Assembly: GCA_002480085.1 (NCBI GenBank)
Contig: DKPJ01000014.1
Location: forward strand, 1-64,000
Reading direction: 5' to 3'
Length of the DNA: 64,000 nucleotides
Origin: Enterobacteriaceae bacterium UBA7338
GTDB lineage: Bacteria; Pseudomonadota; Gammaproteobacteria; Enterobacterales; Enterobacteriaceae
Shown here: positions 52,157 to 60,473 of the stretch, one piece after another
How positions within the stretch are numbered: the stretch's first letter is position 1
Layout of the letters: each line of letters begins with the position of its first letter
Translations under genes and position numbers: made by a program
Notes under the pieces: model-generated
Seen by the model: only the letters and a program-made list of their open reading frames with translations
What the model was told of the DNA's origin: nothing
Databases searched by the model: none

Positions 52157-53077
52157 TTACTTGTACCTGATAGAGGGGTTAATGGCGGCGTAGAGCATAT
52201 CCACCACTAAGTTGATAAGAACAAACTCCAGCGAGAAGAGCAGCACCTCGGCCTGAATCACCGGGTAGTCACGCATCTCCACCGAGTCCACCAGCAGGCG
52301 GCCAAGACCGGGCCAGTTGAAGACCTTCTCGACCACAATCGAGCCGCCGAGCAGGAAGCCAAACTGCAGGCCCATCATGGTCACCACCGGGATCATGGCG
52401 TTTCGCAGGCCATGCTTGAGGATAACCCACCTCTCGCTGACCCCTTTGGCACGCGCGGTGCGCATGTAGTCCTCGTTGAGCACATCCACAAAGGAGGCGC
52501 GGGTAAAGCGGGCCATTACCGCCGCCACCGCCGCCCCGAGGGTCAACGACGGCAGGACGTAGTGCCGCCAGCTATCCGCCCCGACGGTAGGCAGCCAGCC
52601 CAGCTCAACGGAGAAGACCTGCATCAGCAGCATGCCAAGCGCAAAGGCCGGAAACGAAATGCCGGTCACCGCCAGCGCCATGCCGATGCGATCCGGCCAG
52701 CGGTTGCGCCAGACGGCGGCGACAATCCCGGCGGCGAGGCCAAACAGCACCGCCCACACCATGCTGGCGATGGTAAGCCAGAAGGTGGGCATAAAGCGGC
52801 TGGCGATCTCCTCCGCCACCGGACGGCGGGAGACCATCGACATGCCAAAATCACCCTGCAGCACGTTGGTGATGTAGTGCCAGAACTGCTGCCACAGCGG
52901 CTGGTCGAGGCCCAGCTGCTGGCGCACCAGCGCCACTACCTGCGCATCGGCCTCCGGTCCGGCAATCAGCCGCGCCGGATCCCCCGGCAGCATATGCACG
53001 AACAGAAACACCAGCACCGCCACAATCAGCAGCGTGGGGATCAGGCCGAGCAGGCGTTTAAAAAAATAGTTAAGCAT
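52157..53077 (-). CDS. gsiC: Glutathione ABC transporter permease GsiC
   Basis: GsiC is the OppB/DppB-type permease partner of GsiD. The 306-residue protein starts MLNYFFKRLLGLIPTLLIVA with the usual first membrane helix, and has the EAA loop RTARAKGVSERWVILKHGLR. Length equals E. coli. It follows gsiB by 50 bases. Confidence 0.95.
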   Translation of the reverse strand: MLNYFFKRLLGLIPTLLIVAVLVFLFVHMLPGDPARLIAGPEADAQVVALVRQQLGLDQPLWQQFWHYITNVLQGDFGMSMVSRRPVAEEIASRFMPTFWLTIASMVWAVLFGLAAGIVAAVWRNRWPDRIGMALAVTGISFPAFALGMLLMQVFSVELGWLPTVGADSWRHYVLPSLTLGAAVAAVMARFTRASFVDVLNEDYMRTARAKGVSERWVILKHGLRNAMIPVVTMMGLQFGFLLGGSIVVEKVFNWPGLGRLLVDSVEMRDYPVIQAEVLLFSLEFVLINLVVDMLYAAINPSIRYK

Positions 53078-53127
53078 CTTCTACCCTGTTACTGGCCCCC
53101 GCCGCGTTGAGCGGAGGCCAGGCACGA

Positions 53128-54666
53128 CTATTTTAAGTCTGCGTCGTCAAAGCTAAAGCCGGTATCCGGCATGATATAGAAACCGCTCAGGTCTTTATTG
53201 TGCGCGGAGACCAGTTTCTCTACCACCAGCGGTACCCACGGCGACTCCTTCCAGATGGTATCCTGCGCCGCCTTGTAGTGCTGCGCCTTCTCCTCGTTAT
53301 TAGTGGTCTTCAGCGCAGCGGCGAGATCCTGATCAACCTGCGGATTGCTGTAGAACGCGGTGTTGAACAGGGTCGGCGGCCAGTTCTGCGAGGCGAACAG
53401 CGGCGACAGCGCCCAGTCCGCTTCGCCGGTGGACGCCGACCAGCCGGTGTAGAACATCCTCACCCCGCTCTCCTTCTGCCCTTTGCCCTCAACTTCAGCG
53501 GCGCGCTGTCCGGCGTCCATCGCCGTGACCTGCGCTTTGATGCCCACCTGGGCCAGCTGCTGCTGGGTAAACTGCAGCACCTTCTGAGCGGTGCTGTGGT
53601 TATGGGAGGACCACAGCGTGGTGGTGAATCCGTTCGGGTAGCCCGCCTCTTTCAGCAGCGCGCGTGCCTTAGCCGGATCGTAGGGCCACGGCTGATAGCT
53701 CTGGGCGTAGGCAATGGACGGCGGCACGATGCCGGTAGCCGGGGTGGCGTAGCCTGCGAAGGCGACCTTCACCAGCGCCTGGCGATTGATGGCGTAGTTG
53801 ATCGCCTCGCGTACCTTCGGATTATCAAACGGCTTCTGCGTCACGTTGAGGCTGATGTAGCGCTGCATGATTGACGGGCTGGCGACCAGATCCAGCTTGG
53901 GATTCTTCTCCAGCACGGCGGCCTGCTCGTAAGGGATCGGGAAGGCAAACTGCGCCTCGCCGGTCTGGAGCATCGCCGCACGGGTATTGTTATCCACCAC
54001 CGGACGCCAGGTGATGGTATCCAGCTTCGGCAGGCCCTGCTGCCAGTAGCCGGCAAACTTCTTCACCTTCACAAAGTCGGTCTGGTTCCAGGTCTCCAGC
54101 GCGTACGGACCGGTGCCCACCGGGTGGAAACCAATCTCTTTACCATACTTTTTCAGCGCGGCGGGCGAGATCATCGCCGTGGCCGGATGGGCGAGAATAT
54201 TGATAAACGCCGAGAAGGGCTGGGTCAGGGTGATCTTCACCGTGGTGGGATCCACCGCCTCGGTCTTAGCGATATTCTTGTAGAGGTTGTAGCGCTTCAG
54301 CCCGCTCTCTTTGTTGCTGGCGCGGTCAAGGTTGGCCTTCACCGCCTCGGCGTTAAAGTCGGTGCCGTCCTGGAACTTGACGCCGCTGCGCAGCTTGATG
54401 GTGTAGACCAGCCCGTCGTCGGAGACGGTATAGCTCTCGGCAAGCACGTTTTTCAGCTTCATATCTTTATCGAGGCCGAAAAGGCCCTGATAGAACGACT
54501 TCGCTACCGCCTGGGAGAGCGTGTCGTTTGCATCATAGGGATCGAGCGTGGTGAAGTTCGACCCCACGGCCACCACCACGTCTTTGGCAGCGAAGGCCGG
54601 TGCCACGGCGAGCGCGGCGGCAACGCCCAGCACCAGACGCCATTTACGCGCAACAAATTGTGTCAT
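53128..54666 (-). CDS. gsiB: Glutathione-binding periplasmic protein GsiB
   Basis: GsiB captures glutathione in the periplasm. It is a 512-residue SBP type-5 (dipeptide/nickel class) protein with a signal peptide ending APAFAA and the family segment KSFYQGLFGLDKDM. Length equals E. coli. It lies 33 bases after gsiA. Confidence 0.95.
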   Translation of the reverse strand: MTQFVARKWRLVLGVAAALAVAPAFAAKDVVVAVGSNFTTLDPYDANDTLSQAVAKSFYQGLFGLDKDMKLKNVLAESYTVSDDGLVYTIKLRSGVKFQDGTDFNAEAVKANLDRASNKESGLKRYNLYKNIAKTEAVDPTTVKITLTQPFSAFINILAHPATAMISPAALKKYGKEIGFHPVGTGPYALETWNQTDFVKVKKFAGYWQQGLPKLDTITWRPVVDNNTRAAMLQTGEAQFAFPIPYEQAAVLEKNPKLDLVASPSIMQRYISLNVTQKPFDNPKVREAINYAINRQALVKVAFAGYATPATGIVPPSIAYAQSYQPWPYDPAKARALLKEAGYPNGFTTTLWSSHNHSTAQKVLQFTQQQLAQVGIKAQVTAMDAGQRAAEVEGKGQKESGVRMFYTGWSASTGEADWALSPLFASQNWPPTLFNTAFYSNPQVDQDLAAALKTTNNEEKAQHYKAAQDTIWKESPWVPLVVEKLVSAHNKDLSGFYIMPDTGFSFDDADLK

Positions 54667-54699
54667 CTTATTCTCCTGAATTTCCCTGCCTGTTAACGA

Positions 54700-56580
54700 T
54701 CAAAAACGGGACTGCGTGCTGCCGGGCGTCGAGCGGGCAACAAAGTGGCCTGGCCCGACGCTGTGTAGCTCCACGCGGTGTGGATCCTCCCCCGGCTTAT
54801 AGATATTGCTGGGCATCTCATCGGAGAGCAGCACGCGCTGCGCCCGAGGATGCCCCGGCTCGGCCACCGGCACGGCGGCCATCAGCTTGCGCGTATAGGG
54901 GTGCTGCGGGTTCTCAAATACCGCGCGCCGTGGGCCAATCTCGACGATCTGCCCGAGGTACATCACCGCCACCCGATGGCTGATGCGCTCCACGACCGCC
55001 ATATCATGGGAGATAAACAAGAAGGCGATGCCCATCTCCCGCTGCAAATCGAGCAGCAAATTAATAATCTGCGCCTGGATAGAGACATCCAGCGCCGACA
55101 CCGCCTCGTCGGCAACCACCACTTTCGGATCGAGGGCCAGCGCCCGGGCAATGCTGATGCGCTGCCGCTGGCCGCCGGAAAACTCGTGGGGATAGCGCCA
55201 GGCGTGCTCGGGCTTTAGCCCTACCCGCTCCAGCAGCCAGGCCACCCGGCGCTGGGCATCCTCCTCCCCCATCAACCGGTGCACGCGCAGCGGCTCCATA
55301 ATCGAGTAGCCTACCGTCTGGCGTGGATCGAGGGAGGCGTAGGGATCCTGGAAGATAAACTGGATATCCCGGCGCAGCGGCTGCAATTTGCTGTCCGGCA
55401 GGGTATCGATCCGCTTGCCTTCAAACAGAATAGATCCGCCCTGGGATTCCACCAGCCGCAGCAGCGCCCGCCCGGTGGTGGACTTTCCGCTGCCGGACTC
55501 TCCCACCAGCGCCAGCGTCTCCCCCGGCCAGAGGTCGAAGCTGACGTGCTCCACGGCACGTACCTCACGGGTTACGCGGTTGAGAATGCCGCTGCGCAGG
55601 CCGAAGCGGGTAACCAGGTCGCGCACCTGCAGGATCGGTTCGCCCTCGACCACCGTATCCTGCTCGATCTCGGCTTCGCGCCGGTCGGGACGCTCTTTGC
55701 TCACCAGCGGCAGGCGACGCGGCAGATCGCTGCCGTTCATCGCCCCCAGACGCGGGACGGCGGCCAGCAGCGCTTTGGTGTAGGCGTGCTGCGGATGATG
55801 GAAAACGGCCTCGACGGTGCCGGTCTCAACCGCCTCGCCCTGGTACATCACCAGCACGCGGTCGGCGATATCCGCCACCACGCCCATATCATGAGTGATA
55901 AAGATCACCCCCATTGCCATCTCTTTTTGCAGCACGCTGATGAGCTGTAAAATCTGTGCCTGAATAGTCACGTCCAGCGCGGTGGTCGGCTCGTCGGCGA
56001 TCAGCACCGCCGGACGGCAGGAGAGCGCCATCGCGATCATTACCCGCTGGCGCATCCCGCCGGAGAGCTGGTGCGGGTAGCGGGCGAGGATCGCGTCAGC
56101 CTCGGGAATACGCACCTGCTCCAGCATCCGTTTCGCCTCGGCCAGCGCCGCCTCGCGCCCCAGCTTCTGGTGCAGGCGGATCGACTCGGCGATCTGCTCC
56201 CCAACGGTAAACACCGGATTGAGGGAGGTCATCGGCTCCTGGAAAATCATGGCGATATCGGCTCCGCGCACGCCGCGCATCTGCGCCCGGCTTAAGGCGT
56301 TGAGATCCACCACCTGGCGATTGCGCCGCTGGAGCCGCATATGGCCGCAGCGCACGCTGGCGCCGCTCTGCTGCTCCAGCAGGCGCAGCAGAGCCAGGGC
56401 GGTGACCGATTTGCCCGAGCCGGATTCGCCCACAATGGCCAGCGTCTCGCCGCGCTGCAGGCTGAACGACAGATCGCGCACCGCCTGGGTCACCTGACCT
56501 TCGTTTTCAAAACGAATGTTCAGGTTGCTGACGTCCAGCACGGGGCTATTTTCTGTTTGCTGAATTTGCGGCTTAATCAT
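54700..56580 (-). CDS. gsiA: Glutathione ABC transporter ATP-binding protein GsiA, two ABC domains
   Basis: GsiA carries both ATPase domains of the glutathione importer in one chain of 626 residues (623 in E. coli). Walker A sequences are GESGSGKS at 51-58 and GESGSGKS near 358; signatures LSGGMRQR and FSGGQRQR follow in each half. In E. coli iaaA (isoaspartyl peptidase) precedes it in the operon; here gsiA is the first gene and faces moeA across 202 bases. Confidence 0.96.
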   Translation of the reverse strand: MIKPQIQQTENSPVLDVSNLNIRFENEGQVTQAVRDLSFSLQRGETLAIVGESGSGKSVTALALLRLLEQQSGASVRCGHMRLQRRNRQVVDLNALSRAQMRGVRGADIAMIFQEPMTSLNPVFTVGEQIAESIRLHQKLGREAALAEAKRMLEQVRIPEADAILARYPHQLSGGMRQRVMIAMALSCRPAVLIADEPTTALDVTIQAQILQLISVLQKEMAMGVIFITHDMGVVADIADRVLVMYQGEAVETGTVEAVFHHPQHAYTKALLAAVPRLGAMNGSDLPRRLPLVSKERPDRREAEIEQDTVVEGEPILQVRDLVTRFGLRSGILNRVTREVRAVEHVSFDLWPGETLALVGESGSGKSTTGRALLRLVESQGGSILFEGKRIDTLPDSKLQPLRRDIQFIFQDPYASLDPRQTVGYSIMEPLRVHRLMGEEDAQRRVAWLLERVGLKPEHAWRYPHEFSGGQRQRISIARALALDPKVVVADEAVSALDVSIQAQIINLLLDLQREMGIAFLFISHDMAVVERISHRVAVMYLGQIVEIGPRRAVFENPQHPYTRKLMAAVPVAEPGHPRAQRVLLSDEMPSNIYKPGEDPHRVELHSVGPGHFVARSTPGSTQSRF

Positions 56581-56782
56581 TATTCATTGCTCTTCTGGCA
56601 GCTTTTTCTATAAATATCATTATTGTCGCCGCAGTTTGATACGAATTTTGAATATAGAAAGTCGAAACGGTGATGTAAAGAGCGCGCGCGGCAATGGCAC
56701 ATAATGGGTACATTCAGTCTGGCCTGGTTTTCTGCCATAATGGCGCATCGTTTTCCCAGATTGCCCTCCCAGGAGTGAACTC

Positions 56783-58018
56783 ATGGACCATACCGCCGGG
56801 CTGATCCCGCTCGACGCGGCGCTTGCTCAGATGCTGTCGCGTATTACCCCGCTCACCGACTATGAAACCCTGCCCCTGCACGCCAGCTTTGGCCGCGTAA
56901 CCGCGCGGGAGATTACCTCTCCCCTCAACGTGCCCGGCTTCGATAACGCCGCGATGGATGGCTACGCCGTGCGCCTCGATGCGCCGCTGGCGGGCGTGCC
57001 GCTGCCGGTGGCGGGCAAGGCCTTTGCCGGTCAGCCGTTCCACGGCGAGTGGCCTGCGGGAAGCTGCATCCGCATTATGACCGGTGCGCCGGTACCGCCG
57101 GGATGCGACGCGGTGGTGATGCAGGAGGAGACCGAGCAGAGCGACGCCGGAGTGCTGTTTACCGCCGAGGTGCGTGCCGGGCAGAATATTCGCCGCGCCG
57201 GAGAGGATATCACCCAGGGCGCGGTGGTCTATGCGCCAGGCACTACCCTGACGGTGGCGGAGCTGCCGGTGCTGGCCTCCCTTGGTATTCCTGAGGTTGA
57301 GGTGGTGCGCAAAGTCCGGGTGGCGCTCTTCTCTACCGGCGATGAGCTACAGCTGCCGGGCCAGCCGCTGGGCGATGGCCAGATCTACGACACCAACCGG
57401 CTGGCGGTGCACGTCATGCTGGAGCAGCTCGGCTGTGAAGTGATCAACCTCGGCATTATCCCGGACGATCCCGCCCGGCTGCGCGAGGCCTTTATTGCCG
57501 CTGACCAGCAGGCCGACGTGGTGATCAGCTCCGGCGGCGTCTCGGTAGGCGAAGCAGACTACACCAAAGCCCTACTGGAAGAGCTGGGAGAGATCGCCTT
57601 CTGGAAACTGGCCATTAAACCTGGCAAACCCTTCGCCTTCGGCAAGCTCAGCAACGCCTGGTTCTGCGGCCTGCCGGGTAACCCGGTTTCAGCGGCGCTG
57701 ACCTTCTACCAGCTGGTGCAGCCCCTGCTGGCCCGCCTGAGCGGCAAACAGCAAAGTGCCCTGCCCACGCGCCTGCGGGTCCGCGCCGCCACCCGGCTGA
57801 AGAAAGCGCCGGGGCGTCTCGACTTCCAGCGCGGCATCGTTGAGCGCGACGCCGAGGGCAATTTGCAGGTGAGCACCACCGGCAATCAGGGATCGCACAT
57901 CTTTAGCTCTTTCAGCCAGGGCAACTGCTTTATCGTGCTGGAGCGCGAGCGCGGCAGCGTTGAGCCGGGGGAGTGGGTAGAGATCGAGCCGTTTAACCAC
58001 CTGTTTGGGGGGCTGTGA
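56783..58018 (+). CDS. moeA: Molybdopterin molybdenumtransferase MoeA
   Basis: MoeA inserts molybdate into adenylylated molybdopterin to form molybdenum cofactor. The 411-residue protein has the MoeA N-terminal domains (NVPGFDNAAMDGYAVR) and the MPT-binding domain (FSTGDEL, SSGGVSVGEADYTK, GLPGNPVSAALTF). The ATG at 56783 follows CAGGAG. Its TGA overlaps the moeB ATG by one base. Confidence 0.96.
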   Translation: MDHTAGLIPLDAALAQMLSRITPLTDYETLPLHASFGRVTAREITSPLNVPGFDNAAMDGYAVRLDAPLAGVPLPVAGKAFAGQPFHGEWPAGSCIRIMTGAPVPPGCDAVVMQEETEQSDAGVLFTAEVRAGQNIRRAGEDITQGAVVYAPGTTLTVAELPVLASLGIPEVEVVRKVRVALFSTGDELQLPGQPLGDGQIYDTNRLAVHVMLEQLGCEVINLGIIPDDPARLREAFIAADQQADVVISSGGVSVGEADYTKALLEELGEIAFWKLAIKPGKPFAFGKLSNAWFCGLPGNPVSAALTFYQLVQPLLARLSGKQQSALPTRLRVRAATRLKKAPGRLDFQRGIVERDAEGNLQVSTTGNQGSHIFSSFSQGNCFIVLERERGSVEPGEWVEIEPFNHLFGGL

Positions 58019-58770
58019 TGGCCGTCGAGCTGAGCGACAGCGAGATGCTGCGCTACAACCGGCAGATTGTCCTGCGCGGCTTCGATTTCGACGGTCAGGA
58101 GGCGCTAAAGGCCTCCCGGGTGCTGGTGGTGGGCCTGGGCGGACTCGGCTGTGCCGCCGCCCAGTACCTGACGTCGGCGGGCATCGGTCACCTGACGCTG
58201 CTGGATTTTGACACCGTGTCGCTGTCGAATTTGCAGCGCCAGACCCTGCATAGCGATGCGACCATCGGCCAGCCGAAGGTCGCCTCGGCGCGAACATCGC
58301 TGGCGCGTATCAATCCGCACGTCAGCTTTACCACTCTCAATGCCCAACTCGAGGGCGAGGCGCTGCACGCGCAGATTGCCGCCCACCATCTGGTACTCGA
58401 CTGCACCGACAACGTCGAGATCCGCAACCAGCTCAACGACGGCTGTTTCCGGGCCAAAGTGCCGCTGGTCTCCGGAGCGGCGATCCGCATGGAGGGGCAG
58501 ATTAGCGTCTTTACCTGGCAGGAGGGAGAGCCGTGCTACCGCTGCCTGAGCCGCCTGTTTGGCGATACGGCGCTAACCTGCGTTGAGGCGGGCGTAATGG
58601 CGCCGCTGGTGGGCATAATTGGCGCGATGCAGGCGATGGAGGCGATCAAGGTGCTGGCAAAATTTGGTCAGAGCGCCGCCGGAAAAATTGTCCTCTACGA
58701 CGCCATGACCTGCCAGTTCCGCGAGATGAAGCTGATGCGCAACCCCCAGTGCGAGGTGTGCGGCGGATAA
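58018..58770 (+). CDS. moeB: Molybdopterin-synthase adenylyltransferase MoeB
   Basis: MoeB activates the C-terminal glycine of MoaD by adenylylation for sulfur transfer. The Rossmann motif VVGLGGLGCA, the catalytic aspartate in LDCTDN and the zinc pairs CYRC and CEVC are visible. The start ATG is in the TGATG overlap with moeA; the GTG one codon earlier is rejected. It has 250 residues (249 in E. coli). It is convergent with fsaA, three bases apart. Confidence 0.96.
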   Translation: MAVELSDSEMLRYNRQIVLRGFDFDGQEALKASRVLVVGLGGLGCAAAQYLTSAGIGHLTLLDFDTVSLSNLQRQTLHSDATIGQPKVASARTSLARINPHVSFTTLNAQLEGEALHAQIAAHHLVLDCTDNVEIRNQLNDGCFRAKVPLVSGAAIRMEGQISVFTWQEGEPCYRCLSRLFGDTALTCVEAGVMAPLVGIIGAMQAMEAIKVLAKFGQSAAGKIVLYDAMTCQFREMKLMRNPQCEVCGG

Positions 58771-58773
58771 CGG

Positions 58774-59436
58774 TTAGATACCGGCCCGGCCAAACGCCGT
58801 CTGCCACTCCTGCTCAAACTTGACGATCGCCGCCTCTACCGCCGGGGCGGCGATAAACTGCTCCGCCACGTCCAGCGGCAGGGTAATCGCCTCGCAGCCC
58901 GCCAGCAGGCAATCCAGCGCCTGGCGCGGCGTCTTAAAGCTTGCCGCCAGCACTTTTGAACCCGGCGCGTGGAGGGTCAACAGACGCTGCAGGTCCGTCA
59001 CCGTCTGAATACCGTCGCCGCCCTGGGCGTCCATGCGGTTGACGTAGGGCGCCACGTACTCGGCCCCGGCCAGGGCGCTCAGCAGCCCCTGCCCCGCCCC
59101 GTAGACCGCCGTGCCCAGCGTCGGGATCCCCTCGGCTTTCAGCAGCTTGATCGCCGCCAGCCCTTCAGCGCTCACCGGCACCTTTACCACGATATCGGCA
59201 ATGATAGCGCGCAGCCTGCGCGCCTCGGCCACCATCTCCTCGGCGTTATTGGCTAATACCTGGGCAAAGAGCCGCCCTTTTCCCCCCAGCGCGTCATGCA
59301 GCGCGGGCAGCAGCTCCACCAGCGGCATGTTGCCTTTGGCGACGATGCTCGGGTTGGTGGTGACCCCGGCCAGCGGAAAGCTGCGGGCCAGCCGTTTTAC
59401 TGCCGCCACGTCGGCGGTATCCAGGTACAGTTCCAT
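58774..59436 (-). CDS. fsaA: Fructose-6-phosphate aldolase FsaA
   Basis: FsaA is a transaldolase-like class I aldolase. It splits fructose 6-phosphate into dihydroxyacetone and glyceraldehyde 3-phosphate in vitro; a role on 1-deoxyfructose 6-phosphate made by YbiW has been reported, as I recall. The Schiff-base lysine is K85 in VVKVPVS. The 220-residue length equals E. coli. It is divergent from ybiY, sharing a region with an FNR-type site. Confidence 0.95.
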   Translation of the reverse strand: MELYLDTADVAAVKRLARSFPLAGVTTNPSIVAKGNMPLVELLPALHDALGGKGRLFAQVLANNAEEMVAEARRLRAIIADIVVKVPVSAEGLAAIKLLKAEGIPTLGTAVYGAGQGLLSALAGAEYVAPYVNRMDAQGGDGIQTVTDLQRLLTLHAPGSKVLAASFKTPRQALDCLLAGCEAITLPLDVAEQFIAAPAVEAAIVKFEQEWQTAFGRAGI

Positions 59437-59501
59437 ATGAACTCCTCAAAGTGTGAGATTTAGCATGGTTTAAAACTAACCCATTTCAACCTGCCCATAT
59501 A

Positions 59502-59515
59502 TTGACCAGAATCAA
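59502..59515. promoter_or_regulatory. FNR site between fsaA and ybiY
   Basis: TTGAC-CAGA-ATCAA matches TTGAT-N4-ATCAA at 9 of 10 positions, inside a perfect inverted repeat TATATTGA-N6-TCAATATA (59498-59519). Oxygen-sensitive glycyl-radical enzymes downstream make anaerobic control likely. A CRP reading is possible but fits less well. Confidence 0.65.
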
Positions 59516-59518
59516 TAT

Positions 59519-59554
59519 AACTTTCATTCGAAAGTTATTCAATCTTCATATGAA
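59519..59554. promoter_or_regulatory. Two palindromes before ybiY, possible operator
   Basis: AACTTTC-ATTC-GAAAGTT (59519-59536) and TTCATATGAA (59545-59554) are both perfect inverted repeats. The second recurs before ybiV, and ATTCGAAAGT recurs in reverse at the right end of the window. The second palindrome ends 15 bases before the ybiY start codon. No regulator is known to me. Confidence 0.55.
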
Positions 59555-59569
59555 ATATGAGGGCAGATT

Positions 59570-60469
59570 ATGATTTTTAATATTCAGCGCTACTCCACGC
59601 ATGACGGTCCCGGCATTCGCACCGTCGTCTTCTTGAAAGGCTGCTCGCTGGCCTGCCGCTGGTGCCAGAACCCGGAGAGCCGCGCCCCGACGCGGGAGGT
59701 GCTTTTCGACGCCCGCCTCTGCCTCGACGGATGCGATCTCTGCCAGCAGGCCGCACCGGGCATGATTGACCGGGCACTCAACGGCCTGCTGATCCATCGG
59801 GAAAAGCTCAGTGAGACGCAACTCGATGCCCTGGAGGCGTGCTGCCCTACCCAGGCCCTGACCGTCTGCGGTGAAACCCAACCGGTAGAGGAGATTATGG
59901 CCACCGTGCTGCGGGATAAACCTTTTTACCTGCGCAGCGGGGGCGGGATCACCCTCTCCGGCGGGGAACCCTTTATGCAGCCGGATCTCGCCGCCGCGCT
60001 GCTGAAAGCCAGCGTTGAGCAAGGTATTCATACCGCGGTTGAAACCTGCCTGCATGTGCCCTGGCGCTATATCGAATCCTCCCTGCCGTATATCGATCTC
60101 TTTCTTGCCGACCTCAAGCACGTTGACAGCAGAGTGTTTAAAGCCTGGACCGACGGATCGGCAAAGCGCGTGCTGACGAACCTGAAACGGCTGGCGGCGC
60201 GGGGGAAACAGCTCATCATTCGCGTGCCGCTGATCCCTGGCTTTAACGCTGACGAGGTCTCTATCAGGGCGATCACCCGCTTTGCCGCCGACGAGCTTAA
60301 CGTTCATGAGATCCACTTTCTGCCCTACCACACGCTGGGCATTAACAAATACCACCTGCTGAATCAGCCCTATACCGCATCCGACAGGCCGCTCGACGCG
60401 CCGGACCTGCTGGCCTTCGCCCAGCAATATGCCCGCGAGTGCGGCTTAACCGCTACCCTACGAGGATAA
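59570..60469 (+). CDS. ybiY: Glycyl-radical enzyme activase YbiY
   Basis: YbiY is the radical SAM enzyme that should generate the glycyl radical on YbiW. The SAM-cluster motif is C25-x3-C29-x2-C32 in GCSLACRWC. A cysteine-rich insert (CLDGCDLC and CCPTQAL) suggests one or more extra Fe-S clusters, as in glycerol-dehydratase-type activases. It has 299 residues (308 in E. coli). GAGGGCAG precedes the ATG; ybiW starts four bases after it. Confidence 0.92.
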   Translation: MIFNIQRYSTHDGPGIRTVVFLKGCSLACRWCQNPESRAPTREVLFDARLCLDGCDLCQQAAPGMIDRALNGLLIHREKLSETQLDALEACCPTQALTVCGETQPVEEIMATVLRDKPFYLRSGGGITLSGGEPFMQPDLAAALLKASVEQGIHTAVETCLHVPWRYIESSLPYIDLFLADLKHVDSRVFKAWTDGSAKRVLTNLKRLAARGKQLIIRVPLIPGFNADEVSIRAITRFAADELNVHEIHFLPYHTLGINKYHLLNQPYTASDRPLDAPDLLAFAQQYARECGLTATLRG

Positions 60470-60473
60470 TGCC

